Assembly: GCF_030440595.1 (NCBI RefSeq)
Contig: NZ_CP047452.1
Span: forward strand, 1,674,001-1,738,000
Source of the DNA: Corynebacterium glucuronolyticum DSM 44120
GTDB lineage: Bacteria; Actinomycetota; Actinomycetes; Mycobacteriales; Mycobacteriaceae
Length of the DNA stretch: 64,000 bases
Direction of reading: 5' to 3'
Position numbers and translations under genes: made by a program. The first letter of the stretch is position 1, and the number at the start of each line of letters is the position of its first letter. The notes under the pieces were generated by a model that was not told the origin of the DNA, ran no database searches, and saw only the letters and a list, made by a program, of their open reading frames with translations. Of the stretch, positions 28,974 to 41,369 are shown one piece after another.

Positions 28974-29543
28974 CTACCGGTCGTTTTCCTCCTTGGGAGT
29001 GTTCATGAGCTTTACCAGCTTGAGCAGTTCTTCCAGCGCCGCCTCCACAGAGGCGCGACGAATCTCGTTACGGTTTCCATCTACAACGGCCACAGGTGTC
29101 GCCTCTCCGGGCACCAGGATCCATCTGTGGCTGTGTTGTGGGTAGGCGCGAAGAGCAACAGTATATCCCTGCGGATCACATAGGCCAATCCATACTTCGC
29201 CTACTTCGTGGCCGTCTTGCTTGCTCGGTCCGGCGACCCCCGTCAGGCTCACGCCCCAATCTGCATCGAGCAGAACCCGTACTGTAGCAGCCATCTGCTC
29301 AGCACACTCCCGGGAAACTGGCCCGACGGTTTCCAGTACAGAGGCATCGACCCCCAGCAAGTCTCGCTTGACGTCGGTGGCATAGCTGACGACACCACCG
29401 CGGAGTACTGCCGACGCTCCAGGTATACCGGCGACAGTTGCAGAAGCTAAGCCTGCTGTTAGTGACTCCGCAAAGGCGACGGTTTGTCCTCCAGTAGTCA
29501 GCGTCTGGACAAGTTCCTGTGCGACGGGGGATGGCTCGGTCAT
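28974..29543 (-). CDS. cinA: CinA C-terminal domain protein (NMN amidohydrolase type)
   Basis: 189 residues, only the C-terminal domain of CinA (full-length CinA is over 400). The family core is VAFAESLTAGLASATVAGIPGASAVLRGGVVSYATDVKRDLLGV and SLTGVAGPSKQDG. Relatives deamidate nicotinamide mononucleotide to the acid. Stop of pgsA and start of cinA are 4 bp apart, so the two are one unit with clgR and pspA likely downstream. Confidence 0.88.
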   Translation of the reverse strand: MTEPSPVAQELVQTLTTGGQTVAFAESLTAGLASATVAGIPGASAVLRGGVVSYATDVKRDLLGVDASVLETVGPVSRECAEQMAATVRVLLDADWGVSLTGVAGPSKQDGHEVGEVWIGLCDPQGYTVALRAYPQHSHRWILVPGEATPVAVVDGNRNEIRRASVEAALEELLKLVKLMNTPKEENDR

Positions 29544-29547
29544 AGTG

Positions 29548-30132
29548 TCACTTCTCCTTCAGACGTTTCGCATCAACGAGATATTGAATGCCCGTGGATA
29601 CGGTCACGATAACGGCCGCGAGCATGACGATCAGGGACGGAATATCCATCCACGCTGGGAGGGGCGCAAGGTAGAGACCGACTGCGATGGCTTGGAGGGT
29701 GGTTTTAATCTTTCCCCCCTTAGATGCGGGCACTACCTGCCCCTGACGGAGTTTCACCATGCGCCAGAACGTGATGCCCAGCTCCCGCACGACGATTACT
29801 ACGGTGATCCACCACGGTAGAGATCCGATGATGTTCAGAGTTACCAGCGCGGTAATCATGAGCGCTTTATCAGCGATCGGATCAGCGATCTTGCCAAAAT
29901 CCGTCACAATTCCCCGAGCACGGGCAATGTCCCCATCTAGCTTGTCGGTGATCATCGCAGCGACGAAGATCGCCAGCGCCCACCACATCCATGTGGTGTC
30001 TTCGCCTCCCCCACGCAGGACCGCCCAGCCGAGGAAGGGAACGGCGATGATGCGTAACGTCGTCAGCGCATTGGGAAGGTTGACGTTTGACTGTTTCGGT
30101 GAGCCAGTCACCGTGTGCTCGGAAGAAGCCAC
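29548..30132 (-). CDS. pgsA: CDP-diacylglycerol-glycerol-3-phosphate 3-phosphatidyltransferase
   Basis: 194 residues, integral membrane enzyme for the first committed step of phosphatidylglycerol synthesis. The CDP-alcohol phosphatidyltransferase motif is complete in TDKLDGDIARARGIVTDFGKIADPIADK (DxxDG..AR..G..D..D). Around five TM helices. Its position before cinA and clgR is typical of corynebacteria and mycobacteria. Confidence 0.92.
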   Translation of the reverse strand: MASSEHTVTGSPKQSNVNLPNALTTLRIIAVPFLGWAVLRGGGEDTTWMWWALAIFVAAMITDKLDGDIARARGIVTDFGKIADPIADKALMITALVTLNIIGSLPWWITVVIVVRELGITFWRMVKLRQGQVVPASKGGKIKTTLQAIAVGLYLAPLPAWMDIPSLIVMLAAVIVTVSTGIQYLVDAKRLKEK

Positions 30133-30184
30133 ACTACCACCTTTGACCTACGAATTTTTGGTCTTACTCAGTACACTTTATGCC

Positions 30185-30475
30185 ATGACGTACTTTGCTG
30201 TTTTCTATACCTACATTAGCGATGCCGAACAAGTTGCGGCTGTCCGCCCCGAACACCGGGCGTTTCTTGCCGGCCTAAAGGACGAAGGCACGCTTGTAGG
30301 TTCTGGCCCCCTCGTAGGCACGGATCCCGGTGAGGCTCTCATCGTGCTCCAGTTGCCGGACAACGCTACTGTCTCCGATGCTAAAGCCGTCATGGATAAC
30401 GATCCATTCCACAAAAAGGAAAAGATCGCCTCGCGCACGATCAAGGAATGGGACCCAGTTCTACGGGTGTTTTAG
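30185..30475 (+). CDS. YciI family protein
   Basis: 96 residues from ATG 30185 (MTYFAVFYTYISDAEQ). Dimeric ferredoxin-like fold with the YciI pattern: RPEHRAFLAGLKDEGTLVGSGPLVG, then VMDNDPFHKKEKIASRTIKEWDPV, with the conserved His/Asp pair. Function unassigned in most organisms. A TACACT box (30172-30177) ends 7 nt before ATG, pointing to a leaderless mRNA. The upstream in-frame extension is antisense to pgsA and is not coding. Confidence 0.85.
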   Translation: MTYFAVFYTYISDAEQVAAVRPEHRAFLAGLKDEGTLVGSGPLVGTDPGEALIVLQLPDNATVSDAKAVMDNDPFHKKEKIASRTIKEWDPVLRVF

Positions 30476-30573
30476 CCTGGCATTTCAGGCAGGAGCGCGC
30501 TGCCCCATGACCTGAACTGCACTCTTTCTGCCGGAGCTGCTCGACCCCTCTGGAGTTTCCTTTTTTTAGCTCT

Positions 30574-30613
30574 CAAGCCCCTTTCCTCCAGCAGGCTGGA
30601 GGAAAGGGGCTTG
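30574..30613. terminator. Long hairpin between convergent yciI-like and terC genes
   Basis: 18-bp perfect stem (30574-30591 with 30596-30613) and loop CAGG. No T-tract follows on either strand, so termination is likely but not canonical. It lies in the 275-bp convergent gap, which holds no gene. Confidence 0.6.
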
Positions 30614-30750
30614 AGTTAGGGGCTTTCCGCTGAGGTCTCCGGCACGCGTTCGGTCACTGCTTCTGCATCTCTCCTACCGGTGTAGGTGCACTAACCGTAC
30701 GGTGGGCAGGTGATGCTGGTAGCCGTTGCGCTCCAGAGTCTCCGAACGCT

Positions 30751-31833
30751 TTAGTCGCTCGAGTTTGTCTTGTCAGCTGCGGTTGCGACGTCTCCACTGG
30801 AACCCTCATCATCCGGTGTATGCGAGGCAGGATTCCAATCTGGGGCGACGGCACCTTGTGCCTCGTCGCGTTTTGTCTTGATCACTGAGGCAATGGCAGT
30901 AATGGCAAGCACACCGACGATGACGAACAGCGAGGTAATGTTGCCAATTTCCGGTACGGATACTCCCTCGCCACCGTTGATGAACGGGAGTTTATTCTCA
31001 TGCAGCGCATGGAGAACGAGTTTGATGCCGATGAAGGCCAGGATTGTAGCCAAACCGTAAGGGAGGTAGACCAACCGCTCCAACAAGCCGTCGAGAAGGA
31101 AGAACATCTGCCGCAAGCCCATCAGTGCGAAAGCATTCGTGGCGAACACGATGTACGGCTCCTGCGTCAGGCCGAAAATGGCGGGGATGGAGTCGAAGGC
31201 AAACATGAGGTCAATAAAGCCGATGGAGATGAGCGCCAGCATTAAGGGAGTGACCATCTTCTTGCCATTTTCCACGGTGAACAGGTGATCGCCATGGAAA
31301 TGAGAAGAAACAGGAATCACCTTGCGGGCGGTCTTGACCACGAACATGTCATCGATATTCGTGTCTTCTTCGCCCTTGACCTCATCAACGACAAGCTTTA
31401 CAGCCGTGTAGAGCAGGAACGCACCAAAGATGTAGAACACCCAGCTCCACGCGTTGATGGCAGCGGCACCGAGTAAAATAAAGATGAGGCGCATGGCCAG
31501 GGCTAGCGCAATGCCGATGAGCAGCACCTTCTGCTGGTATGCGCGCGGAATCTTAAAGGAGCCGATGATCAACGCGAAAATAAACAGGTTGTCGATCGAC
31601 AGAGACAACTCGGTGATGTAACCGTTGAAAAATTCGAGCGCATGCTCGTGCGTCCAGATAAACCACAAGAAGATGGTAAATAAGCCGGCGAGGCTCATGT
31701 AAAACGCCATCCAGCCACCGGCCTCTTTCATTGAGGGCTCGTGTGGGCTTTTGACGTGGGAATAGAAATCGAACGCGATGAACCCTAGTAGCACCACGAT
31801 CGTGATAATCCACGTAACTAGGTTTACTTCCAT
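30751..31833 (-). CDS. TerC family integral membrane protein (probable metal exporter)
   Basis: 360 residues with about seven to nine TM helices. TerC/Alx signature segments: ELSLSIDNLFIFALIIGSF, HLFTVENGKKMVTPLMLALISIGFIDLMFAFDSIPAIFGLTQEPYIVFATNAFALMGLRQMFFLLDG. The acidic residues in these helices are conserved in the family, several members of which export Mn2+. The last ~60 residues are a polar tail. A probable Mn2+-sensing riboswitch precedes the gene, supporting a manganese role over tellurite. Confidence 0.9.
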   Translation of the reverse strand: MEVNLVTWIITIVVLLGFIAFDFYSHVKSPHEPSMKEAGGWMAFYMSLAGLFTIFLWFIWTHEHALEFFNGYITELSLSIDNLFIFALIIGSFKIPRAYQQKVLLIGIALALAMRLIFILLGAAAINAWSWVFYIFGAFLLYTAVKLVVDEVKGEEDTNIDDMFVVKTARKVIPVSSHFHGDHLFTVENGKKMVTPLMLALISIGFIDLMFAFDSIPAIFGLTQEPYIVFATNAFALMGLRQMFFLLDGLLERLVYLPYGLATILAFIGIKLVLHALHENKLPFINGGEGVSVPEIGNITSLFVIVGVLAITAIASVIKTKRDEAQGAVAPDWNPASHTPDDEGSSGDVATAADKTNSSD

Positions 31834-31865
31834 GATATTTACTTAGACCTCCGGCTAATATGTCC

Positions 31866-31982
31866 TTAAACCTTGAGGTCTTACCCACCACTATCGTGGC
31901 CGACGTGCCCGGATGTACCACTGGTTTGCGGCACACCGTGATGACGTTCACGCCGTTGCGGGTTACTCCCCTCGTCACAACT
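31866..31982 (-). promoter_or_regulatory. Probable yybP-ykoY (manganese) riboswitch in the terC leader
   Basis: The minus strand carries AGGGGAGTAAC (31962-31972), a central region with CGTCATCACGG, CCGGGCACG and GGCCACGATAG, and GGTAAGACC (31877-31885). These match in order the conserved blocks of the yybP-ykoY class, which binds Mn2+ and often controls TerC/Alx and P-type ATPase genes. A TAAAGT -10 box at 31989-31994 would start the RNA just before the element, and the terC ATG follows at 31833. No covariance search was run. Confidence 0.75.
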
Positions 31983-32394
31983 GCTTCGACTTTAGCTGAA
32001 CTTCCCTCTGTGCGCTAACGGGGTGCTTTTTCGGTCAGGGTTCCTCCACCACTTATGCCCGTTCCAGACGGGCCAGCCCTTCATGCCTCTCACTGCCCCA
32101 CCATCGACTACACAGACCGCTGTGCGTCGCGACAACGCCACGTCCGTACCAATTGTGTGTGACGGATCGCTCCAGTTTTCTTTGCGCTGAAATTGAGGAG
32201 TTCAGAGGCGGAGAGAAGTAAAGCCGGACGTGTATGATCCTGTTTCCCCATGCATCCGCATCCCCCCACAGAGGACTCCGGCGAGCAGGTGACAACCACT
32301 AGACGTACGCAGCCGGCCATCCTGCATGGGATGGCCGGCTGCACCGAGGCGCAGCGAAAGGTACTGGGCGCGAGTACGTCGGTGCTCGACGAGT
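31983..32394. other. Gap between ftsK and the terC promoter, with a hairpin
   Basis: 412 bp with no supported gene. At the left is the terC promoter. At 32309-32342 there is a 14-bp perfect stem (32309-32322 with 32329-32342) with loop TGCATG, 53 bp past the ftsK stop. It has no T-tract but may end or protect the ftsK transcript. Confidence 0.5.
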
Positions 32395-35300
32395 TTAGAA
32401 GGTGCCTTCCGTTGGACGGGCAACCTCTACCTTTGTCGTTGTGGCACCCTGCGAGTTATCGATGACTTCTCCCTCGATAACATCATCGTCCACTTCCTTC
32501 GGGGCAGTTGCAGGGTCCGCACCCTTCACCAGCCAAATGACAGTCTCGAGTTCCTCCGGTTTAACCAGCACATCGCGCGCCTTGCTCCCCACAGAAGGCC
32601 CAACAATTTCCCTCGATTCCATGAGATCCATGAGCCGACCAGCCTTAGCAAAGCCGATACGCATCTTTCGCTGGAGCATTGAGGTGGAACCGAGCTGCGA
32701 TGTCACAACAAGATTGATGGCCTCAATGAGGTCATCCATGTCCTTGCCGATTTCTTCATCGATGGCCTTCTTTTCCGGTTCCTTTTCTTCCGTCACGCCT
32801 TCGGCGTACTCCGGCTCCGCCTGCTGCTTGGCAGCATCAACGACGGCCTGGATTTCCTCATCGGTGACAAACGCACCCTGGATACGCCGGGGTCGCCCGG
32901 CACCCTGTGGGATAAAGAGACCATCGCCCATGCCGATGAGCTTCTCTGCGCCACCCTGATCGAGGATAACGCGGGAGTCCGTCAGGGAGCTAGTAGCAAA
33001 TGCGAGACGCGAAGGAACGTTTGTCTTGATCAGACCTGTGACGACATCCACAGAGGGACGCTGGGTGGCCAACACCAAGTGGATACCTGCGGCACGCGCC
33101 TTCTGGGTGATGCGCACGATCGAGTCCTCGATCTCCTTCGGAGCGGTCATCATCAGATCCGCGAGCTCGTCGACGACACATACGATCGACGGGTATGGAC
33201 GGTACTCGCGTTCAGAGCCGGCAGGGGCCTGAATCTCACCGCTCAGCACCTTCCTGTTGTAATCCTTGATATGGCGCACGCGGGCAGACTTCATGTCCAG
33301 GTAGCGCTGTTCCATCTCCTCCACGAGCCACTGCAAAGCCGCAGATGCTTTCTTCGGCTGCGTAATAATCGGTGTGATGAGGTGAGGAATTCCCTCGTAG
33401 GGGGTTAGCTCCACCATCTTCGGGTCCACGAGAATGAGACGCACCTGATCCGGCGTAGCCCGGGTGAGAATGGATACAAGAAGGGAGTTCACGAACGCCG
33501 ATTTACCGGAACCTGTTGAACCGGCAACGAGCAGGTGAGGCATCTTCTGGATGGAGTGGCTGACAAAGTTGCCCTCAATGTCCTTGCCCAATCCGATGAG
33601 GAGCGGATCGTCACTACTATGCACCTTGGGTGCGTTGAGGACGTCGGAAAGCCGAACCATCTCACGGTCACTGTTGGGAACCTCGATGCCCACGGCTGAC
33701 TTGCCGGGAATCGGGGCAAGGAGACGCACGTTGTCCGTGGCCACCGCGTAGGCGAGATCTGCCTGCAAGTTCGTAATCTTGGACACCTTGACACCGGGTG
33801 ACAGCTCTACTTCATAGCGGGTCACTGTTGGGCCGCGTGAAAAGCCGGTGACCTGGGCACCGACCTTAAACTCACGGAATACCTCGTCAATGGCATCAAT
33901 AATCCGGTCATTGGCTGCCGAGTGCTCCTTGGGAGGCTGCCCGGGGATGAGCAACGATGTCGAAGGAACTCGGTAGTCCGAGTGCGTCGAAGCAGTGTCC
34001 ATCGCGGGCGCAGCATCCTCGTCCGTATCCTCAGAGACATCTGCGGAAGTACCCGTAGCAGAACCAGCAGTGACCGGTTCCATTGCTTTCTGTGCCGCTG
34101 GGGTCGCTGGTCCCGCCGAACGGTTGGGAGCCGTCGTCGGTTGCGGATGCCTGTTTGCGCCCGTGACCGCACCGGCGGATTCGCTGTCGACCTCCGGCGC
34201 AGTGAGCGCCTGGCTGTCAAGGACTCGAGTTGTGCCTGCGTCGAGCACGTCTTGCGTGGGCGAAACGGCAGGCATCGCAGCTGTCTCCGGCTTATACAGG
34301 TCCTCCGTTGCTCGACGACCGACCTTTCCCGCAGCATCCACGCCCCGCCGGATCAAACCGCGGGCACCTTCCTTGGCACCGTGCTCGGCCCCGTAGGCGG
34401 CACCTGCTGCACCAGCGACCGCACTCGCTGCGGAGCCGACGACGCCCGCAGCAGCACCTGCCGCGCCGGCGACACCACCAAATCCGGTGCCTGTGCGACC
34501 AGAGCGACGAGACTTCGCACCACGGCGATCGTTTGCCGCCCGACGGCGGTTGCCAGTCAGTTCAGTTTCTGCCCCCTCGGCGTAAGACGATTCATCGTCG
34601 TAGGCCGCGCCTCCATCACGTCTCCCCCATGCCAATCGATGCGACCGTGCCCGACGCGGGGCAGGACGCTGGCTGCGTGGCCGGTCTTCGGCTATCGCAT
34701 CGATATCGGCCTCCGCCCCACTGTACGGGTCGTCCAGAGGCTCATTGACTTCTTCGAAGCTACCGAATCCGAGGTACGCGATCAGTTCACTGACGAAGTC
34801 CTTCACCGTTGTACCGGTTGCCACGACCGCACCATAGATCACAGCAAGAATAAGCAGAGGAATGGCTATGTAGCGCGAAAACCCGATGGCCAGTGGCTGG
34901 CCGATAACGAGACCAATCGCCCCGCCGGCATCGATCCGACCTGGCCAGTCGGATGGGAGACCGGCAAAAATGTGCAGCATCGCAAGAACGCAGGCGACAA
35001 TGATCGAACCACCAATGGCAATATCTTTTCGACGTGCCGGTTCGACGGATTTCCCGGTGAACAGAACCCATGCCATGACCACCAGGCAGATAGGCAGGAT
35101 CCAGGAGGCCGAGCCGATGACGGATCCGACCCCCATAGAAATCCACTGTCCTACTGGACCTGCGATGTCGAACCACACTGCAGCAGCGAGAACAACGGCA
35201 AGGCCGATGCACACTAGTGCGATGCCATCCGAGTGTGCCGAGGGTTCGTCACGGCGCCAGCGTGCCGGTTGCGTGCGGTCCTCCTGGGACGTCGGCTCAG

Positions 35301-35688
35301 GCTGGCGATTTCTGCTGCGCCGACGGCGGGTAGAGCTCCCGGCCTCGTCGGCGGGTTCATCGTCGTTTTGTTGGTTTGCCACGTCGTCGGCCTCGATAGC
35401 GAAGTCGTCCTCCTCGTTCCAAAAGTCGTCGTCAAGCTCTTCCGGGTTCGGCTTAGGGCTCGTCAGGGACCGCCATAGCGCGCCTGAGCCACGCGCGACG
35501 GCACCAAACATCGTGCTTACCCCCTTGGCCGTCGCTCGGGTAGCGCTCCCTGTGCGCTCCCCCGCAGTGTCTGCAGCGCGAAACGCCGAGGAGCGGGGAT
35601 GCGTGCGGGAATCCCCGGCCTGTCGACGGGAGGACGGGCCGGTAGCTGCCTTCTTTCTACGGCTTGCAGAGGAGTTACGCACAGTCAT
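32395..35688 (-). CDS. ftsK: DNA translocase FtsK/SpoIIIE
   Basis: 1097 residues from ATG 35688 ([13 protein letters not shown]). Septal DNA pump for chromosome segregation. Order: basic N-terminal tail, acidic region near residue 90, four TM helices around 150-310, a low-complexity Ala/Arg/Thr linker to ~590, then the motor with Walker [13 protein letters not shown] and Walker [14 protein letters not shown], and a C-terminal winged-helix gamma domain ([39 protein letters not shown]). A TATTGT box (35696-35701) ends 7 nt before the ATG, so it is probably leaderless. Confidence 0.96.
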   Translation of the reverse strand: MTVRNSSASRRKKAATGPSSRRQAGDSRTHPRSSAFRAADTAGERTGSATRATAKGVSTMFGAVARGSGALWRSLTSPKPNPEELDDDFWNEEDDFAIEADDVANQQNDDEPADEAGSSTRRRRSRNRQPEPTSQEDRTQPARWRRDEPSAHSDGIALVCIGLAVVLAAAVWFDIAGPVGQWISMGVGSVIGSASWILPICLVVMAWVLFTGKSVEPARRKDIAIGGSIIVACVLAMLHIFAGLPSDWPGRIDAGGAIGLVIGQPLAIGFSRYIAIPLLILAVIYGAVVATGTTVKDFVSELIAYLGFGSFEEVNEPLDDPYSGAEADIDAIAEDRPRSQRPAPRRARSHRLAWGRRDGGAAYDDESSYAEGAETELTGNRRRAANDRRGAKSRRSGRTGTGFGGVAGAAGAAAGVVGSAASAVAGAAGAAYGAEHGAKEGARGLIRRGVDAAGKVGRRATEDLYKPETAAMPAVSPTQDVLDAGTTRVLDSQALTAPEVDSESAGAVTGANRHPQPTTAPNRSAGPATPAAQKAMEPVTAGSATGTSADVSEDTDEDAAPAMDTASTHSDYRVPSTSLLIPGQPPKEHSAANDRIIDAIDEVFREFKVGAQVTGFSRGPTVTRYEVELSPGVKVSKITNLQADLAYAVATDNVRLLAPIPGKSAVGIEVPNSDREMVRLSDVLNAPKVHSSDDPLLIGLGKDIEGNFVSHSIQKMPHLLVAGSTGSGKSAFVNSLLVSILTRATPDQVRLILVDPKMVELTPYEGIPHLITPIITQPKKASAALQWLVEEMEQRYLDMKSARVRHIKDYNRKVLSGEIQAPAGSEREYRPYPSIVCVVDELADLMMTAPKEIEDSIVRITQKARAAGIHLVLATQRPSVDVVTGLIKTNVPSRLAFATSSLTDSRVILDQGGAEKLIGMGDGLFIPQGAGRPRRIQGAFVTDEEIQAVVDAAKQQAEPEYAEGVTEEKEPEKKAIDEEIGKDMDDLIEAINLVVTSQLGSTSMLQRKMRIGFAKAGRLMDLMESREIVGPSVGSKARDVLVKPEELETVIWLVKGADPATAPKEVDDDVIEGEVIDNSQGATTTKVEVARPTEGTF

Positions 35689-35828
35689 GTAAGTAACAAT
35701 AACCCCTTTTGCACCATTTTCCACACAAGCAACGCCGAGATGGCAATTTTCCGGATGATTCCGGCCCCTGAGCGGCTAGGAGTTAAGGAGGAATGCCACC
35801 GCCTTAGGCTGCGGAGTGGCACCGAACT

Positions 35829-36416
35829 TTATCGTGAGGTAACAAGACTGCGGTACACGTGACGGCCGAATGCCCACATAAAGATCTCCCCGACCGGTCC
35901 GCTCACACGCAGGACCTCGTCGCCCTTTTCCGCGACACCGTGCTTGTCCACAGCAACAAATCGGGGGAATCCCGTAGGTTCCAAAATTACAGGGACCGTG
36001 TGACTGCGAAGAAGGCCTTTACTGAGCACCTTGAGCGAACCGTATAGCTCCTTTTCTTCCCACTCGTTGAGGATGCGCGGCCCCTCCCAGTCTGGCTGGG
36101 CGCGCAGAACATCTTCATGGTGAATGAAGTGTTCTGCGGTGTTCACACCCGCCGGCATTGGGATCCGCGGCCCCTTTGCCCACTGTTTCACCACTGTTTC
36201 ATAACCGTGCCCTGCGACCTCATCCGAGACTTTCTTCAGATGGTCTTCGAGGAAAGGAACGAACATTCCTGCAGCCGCGTCAAGTCGGTTCTCACGAACC
36301 CATAGATGGACGGCCAGATCACGGGTTTTCCACCCCTCGCACAGGGTAGGCGCGTCGGGGCCTACCTCGAGGAAGGTTTCTGCTAGACGACGCCGTTCAA
36401 CCTCAGCAAACTTCAT
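35829..36416 (-). CDS. TIGR03085-type metal-binding protein (DinB/MDMPI fold)
   Basis: 195 residues. N-terminal helical bundle of the maleylpyruvate isomerase/DinB superfamily: FAEVERRRLAETFLEVGPDAPTLCEGWKTRDLAVHLWVRENR, then AEHFIHHEDVLRAQPDW. The His in AVHLW and the His pair in FIHHED are the likely metal ligands. Substrate unknown; some relatives act on mycothiol conjugates. A TAGAAT box (36423-36428) ends 6 nt before the ATG, indicating a leaderless mRNA. Confidence 0.82.
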   Translation of the reverse strand: MKFAEVERRRLAETFLEVGPDAPTLCEGWKTRDLAVHLWVRENRLDAAAGMFVPFLEDHLKKVSDEVAGHGYETVVKQWAKGPRIPMPAGVNTAEHFIHHEDVLRAQPDWEGPRILNEWEEKELYGSLKVLSKGLLRSHTVPVILEPTGFPRFVAVDKHGVAEKGDEVLRVSGPVGEIFMWAFGRHVYRSLVTSR

Positions 36417-36756
36417 GCCAAAATTCTACCTTTCTCTCGAATGCACTGCAGAGAAGCTTATGAGACCAAAAGCATCGGTGTGTCGAAGGATGGGTGTCAT
36501 CGCGGAGACGCGTCGAGACCCACTCCCCCCGGCCCCAATGGATCCTCCCCTCTGGTGCGCACCCTTCTACTTCGTGACACTAGTCCACTTCCAACCGTTT
36601 ACTATTCGCCTTTTATGTTTCGCACCGGAAGGCATTCGCCACTGCGTTGTCTGGTGTTACCAGCACATCCACCATTTCGTCATGCGGACCCCACAGATAG
36701 TTCACGAGGGAAACCTCATAGTGCAGCGCACACACTCAGCCCCGGCGGGGTAGACA
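36417..36756. other. Intergenic region upstream of the TIGR03085-type gene
   Basis: 340 bp. It holds the promoter of the gene at 35829-36416 at its left edge. No other element or coding region could be supported. The rnj terminator lies at its right end. Confidence 0.5.
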
Positions 36757-36789
36757 ACAAAAATCGCCCGCTACAGATGTAGCGGGCGA
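36757..36789 (-). terminator. Terminator after rnj
   Basis: 11-bp perfect stem TCGCCCGCTAC/GTAGCGGGCGA (36764-36774 with 36779-36789), loop AGAT, followed on the minus strand by TTTTTGTTG. It is ~40 bp past the rnj stop. Confidence 0.9.
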
Positions 36790-36831
36790 AGAGGGGAAGG
36801 CAGGAACCCTCACCCTCTGACGGGGCCCCTA

Positions 36832-38880
36832 TTATCGGGATTCGACGGTCTGGGCGACATCCTCGTCGTCGGGGCCGTCATTCGGGCTAGCCATCTGGAC
36901 AACCGTCGGAACGATCATCGGGCTACGCTGCCACTTCTTCTCCGTGTACTTGCGGATCCGGCGGCGCAGCTGCTGCACCATACGGTACGTATCGTTTTCG
37001 CCCTCTCCTGCGAGGTCGAGCATGATATTTTCTGCAAGTTCTGCAATCTCCGGCATCATAGACTTCGCGTCCTCGGAGAAGCCACGGGCCTGAACGGTGG
37101 GGCGCTCCAGCAGGCGACCCGAGCGGTTATCGATGACGGCGGTAAGAGCGATGAGGCCGCTCTCGCCAAGCTCGGTGCGGTCGGCGAGAACATGCTCTCC
37201 AACGTCACCCATGGTGGTGCCGTCGACGTAGAGATGGCCGATCGGAATCTGGCCAACCACCTGTGCGCGTCCGTCGACAAGATCGACAACAACGCCGTTT
37301 TGTGCAAGCACGACCCGCTCCGGATCAACGCCGGTGGAGATGGCGAGTTCCTTGTTCGCGCGGAGGTGTCGCCATTCGCCGTGGACCGGCATTGCGTTCA
37401 CCGGGCGTGCTGCGTTGTAAATGAACAGCAATTCGCCGGCGTAGCCGTGGCCAGAGGTGTGAACCTTCGCATCACGGGACGTCACCACGGTGGCGCCGAT
37501 CTGTGCCAGCATGTTGATAACGCCGAAGACCGCTTCCTCATTGCCTGGGACGAGGGACGAGCTGAGGATGATGAGATCGCCGTCGCGGACCGTAATCTGG
37601 CGGTGCTCACGGCGCGCCATACGGGACAGGGCGGCCATCGGCTCACCCTGGGTGCCCGTCGTGATGAGCATGATCTTGTGGGGTGCCATCTTGGCAGCCT
37701 CATCCATCGTGACAAAAGTGCCACGCGGTGCCTGCAGGTAGCCCAGTTTCTGGGCAATGTCCATGTTGCGAATCATGGAGCGACCGTTGAAGGCAACCTT
37801 GCGGCCGGCGGCGACTGCCGCATCCACAGCAGCCTGTACGCGGTACACGTTGGACGCGAAGGAGGCGAGAATGACCCTCTGTTTTGCCCCCATCACCAGC
37901 CGTTTGATCGTCGGGGCAACGTCCGCTTCAGAGCCGGAGATGCCCGGCGTGGTGGCGTTCGTCGAATCGCACATGAGGAGATCGATGCCCTCATCGCCGT
38001 AGCGGGAGATGGCGGGCAGATCGGTGGGACGCCCATCCGGAGGCGTCTGATCCAGTTTGATATCGCCCGTGTGCAGAATCGTGCCTGCACCCGTCTTGAG
38101 CACAATGCCCAAGCAGTCCGGGATCGAGTGGCCGACGTTGAAGAAGCGAATGTTAAACGGTCCGCGATCAACCTCAGAAAGCTCGTTAACTTCGATCAGC
38201 TTCGGACGCTGGCGGTGCTCCTGGCACTTAGCCGAGATGAGGGCACACGTGAACTTCGATGCCAGGATGGGCAGATCCGGCCGGTGGCGCAGGAGATAAG
38301 GGATCGCCCCAATGTGATCCTCGTGGCCGTGCGTGATAACGAGCGCTTCGACCTGATCGAGACGATCCTCGATGTAGGAGAAATCAGGCAGGATCAGATC
38401 GACACCCGGCTCGACGGAACTGGGGAACAAAACGCCACAGTCGACGAGCAGGATCCGGTTCTTGTACTCGAACACGGTCATGTTGCGGCCGATCTCAGAA
38501 ATGCCACCAAGAGCGACAATCCGCAGGCCATTCTTCGGAGCCTTCGGGGGTTCAGGCAGGCGCTGCGTCAGATCCGCGCCCTGCATGGAATGGACAACGT
38601 TGCGCCCATGCCGGTTGGAGCGGTCGGAACGACCGCCACGTCCGCCCTTTTTGGCGGAGCCGTTGGTGCCAGAATTCTTGTTATTTGTGGAATTGTTGTT
38701 GTTCGTATTCTTCTGGTTCGCAGACTGAGCAGCCTTACCGTTTCCACGGTTTTTTGTAGTGGTGGCACGACGACTGCTACTGCGCTTTTTAGGAGCCGAC
38801 GTGGAGTCGACGTTCGAAGGCGCGTCTGCGGAGCCAGTCTTACGCTCCGCGCGACGCCTCCGGTTGCGAGGTTCGGTCAT
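36832..38880 (-). CDS. rnj: Ribonuclease J
   Basis: 682 residues. A metallo-beta-lactamase/beta-CASP nuclease for mRNA and rRNA processing. The zinc motif HxHxDH is in ITHGHEDHIGAIPYLL; other ligands lie in HTGDIKLDQ and LMCDSTNA; the RNase J C-terminal phrase HTSGHGYAGELLFIYNAARPVNAMPVHGEWRH is present. An N-terminal extension of ~95 residues is rich in Arg, Lys, Ser and Asn and looks disordered, longer than in Bacillus. The dapA start region lies 3 bp upstream, so dapA and rnj are co-transcribed. Confidence 0.95.
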   Translation of the reverse strand: MTEPRNRRRRAERKTGSADAPSNVDSTSAPKKRSSSRRATTTKNRGNGKAAQSANQKNTNNNNSTNNKNSGTNGSAKKGGRGGRSDRSNRHGRNVVHSMQGADLTQRLPEPPKAPKNGLRIVALGGISEIGRNMTVFEYKNRILLVDCGVLFPSSVEPGVDLILPDFSYIEDRLDQVEALVITHGHEDHIGAIPYLLRHRPDLPILASKFTCALISAKCQEHRQRPKLIEVNELSEVDRGPFNIRFFNVGHSIPDCLGIVLKTGAGTILHTGDIKLDQTPPDGRPTDLPAISRYGDEGIDLLMCDSTNATTPGISGSEADVAPTIKRLVMGAKQRVILASFASNVYRVQAAVDAAVAAGRKVAFNGRSMIRNMDIAQKLGYLQAPRGTFVTMDEAAKMAPHKIMLITTGTQGEPMAALSRMARREHRQITVRDGDLIILSSSLVPGNEEAVFGVINMLAQIGATVVTSRDAKVHTSGHGYAGELLFIYNAARPVNAMPVHGEWRHLRANKELAISTGVDPERVVLAQNGVVVDLVDGRAQVVGQIPIGHLYVDGTTMGDVGEHVLADRTELGESGLIALTAVIDNRSGRLLERPTVQARGFSEDAKSMMPEIAELAENIMLDLAGEGENDTYRMVQQLRRRIRKYTEKKWQRSPMIVPTVVQMASPNDGPDDEDVAQTVESR

Positions 38881-38882
38881 AT

Positions 38883-39782
<900 letters not shown>

Positions 39783-40538
39783 TTAGAAATCCGTTACGTA
39801 GGGACTCGTTGCCATCTCGGATCCGTCCGACAGGCGGGTTACCTCAAAATCCCCAAACACGACGGGACACTCCTTAGCAAGTATTTTTAAACATTCCACG
39901 GCGAGAGTGCGTATTTCCTTATCGGCGTGTTCCGTCGCCCGCATACCGATAAAGTGCCTCCAGGCCCGCAGGTTTCCCGTCACTACGATGCGTGACTCCG
40001 TCGCGTTAGGGAGCACAGCCCGTGCGGCCTGCCGTGCCTGCTTCATGCGCAGCAGCGCGTTGGGTTCGTCGGAAAGCTTCTGTTCGAGCGAGGACAAGAT
40101 CTCTTCGAAGGCGAACCGAGTGTCATCCACGGTTCGCATGAACAGTCTTTCCAACTGTTCATCGCCTGCGATTTCATCAGGGACGACAACCTCGGTTTCA
40201 CCGGGGTGAACGAAGCGTTGAGATAGTTGCGAGAAGGAAAAATGCCGGTGGCGGACGAGTTCGTGCGTAGCCGAGCGGGAAATTCCGCGCACATACATCG
40301 ACGCGGAGGCGTGCTCCAGCAGCGACAGGTGTCCAACCTCCATAATGTGCCGGACATACGCCGCGTTGGTGGAGGTTCGGGGATTCGGCTTGTTAAACGT
40401 TTCGTAGCAGGCACGGCCGGCAAACTCCACTAACGCTTCTGGGGAGTCCACCGCATCCGTTGTCCACTCGATGCCCTCGGGCTTGTGAAACTCGGTCAGC
40501 GCGATGAGCTCGACAGAAAGGTCAGCGTGTGTTGCCAT
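39783..40538 (-). CDS. thyX: FAD-dependent thymidylate synthase
   Basis: 251 residues. Makes dTMP from dUMP using FAD and methylene-THF. The ThyX motif RHRxxSxxxxSxR is seen in [17 protein letters not shown]. Other conserved parts: [23 protein letters not shown], and [20 protein letters not shown]. Sits between dapB and dapA, the usual corynebacterial and mycobacterial arrangement. Confidence 0.95.
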   Translation of the reverse strand: MATHADLSVELIALTEFHKPEGIEWTTDAVDSPEALVEFAGRACYETFNKPNPRTSTNAAYVRHIMEVGHLSLLEHASASMYVRGISRSATHELVRHRHFSFSQLSQRFVHPGETEVVVPDEIAGDEQLERLFMRTVDDTRFAFEEILSSLEQKLSDEPNALLRMKQARQAARAVLPNATESRIVVTGNLRAWRHFIGMRATEHADKEIRTLAVECLKILAKECPVVFGDFEVTRLSDGSEMATSPYVTDF

Positions 40539-40541
40539 GGC

Positions 40542-41369
<828 letters not shown>

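Noticed and set aside
29759..30184. Long N-terminal extension of the YciI protein
   Set aside because: It runs antisense through pgsA; the promoter and family length support ATG 30185.
33922..35217. 431-residue open frame on the plus strand
   Set aside because: Shadow of ftsK; no recognisable domain and Arg/Ser/Thr-rich.
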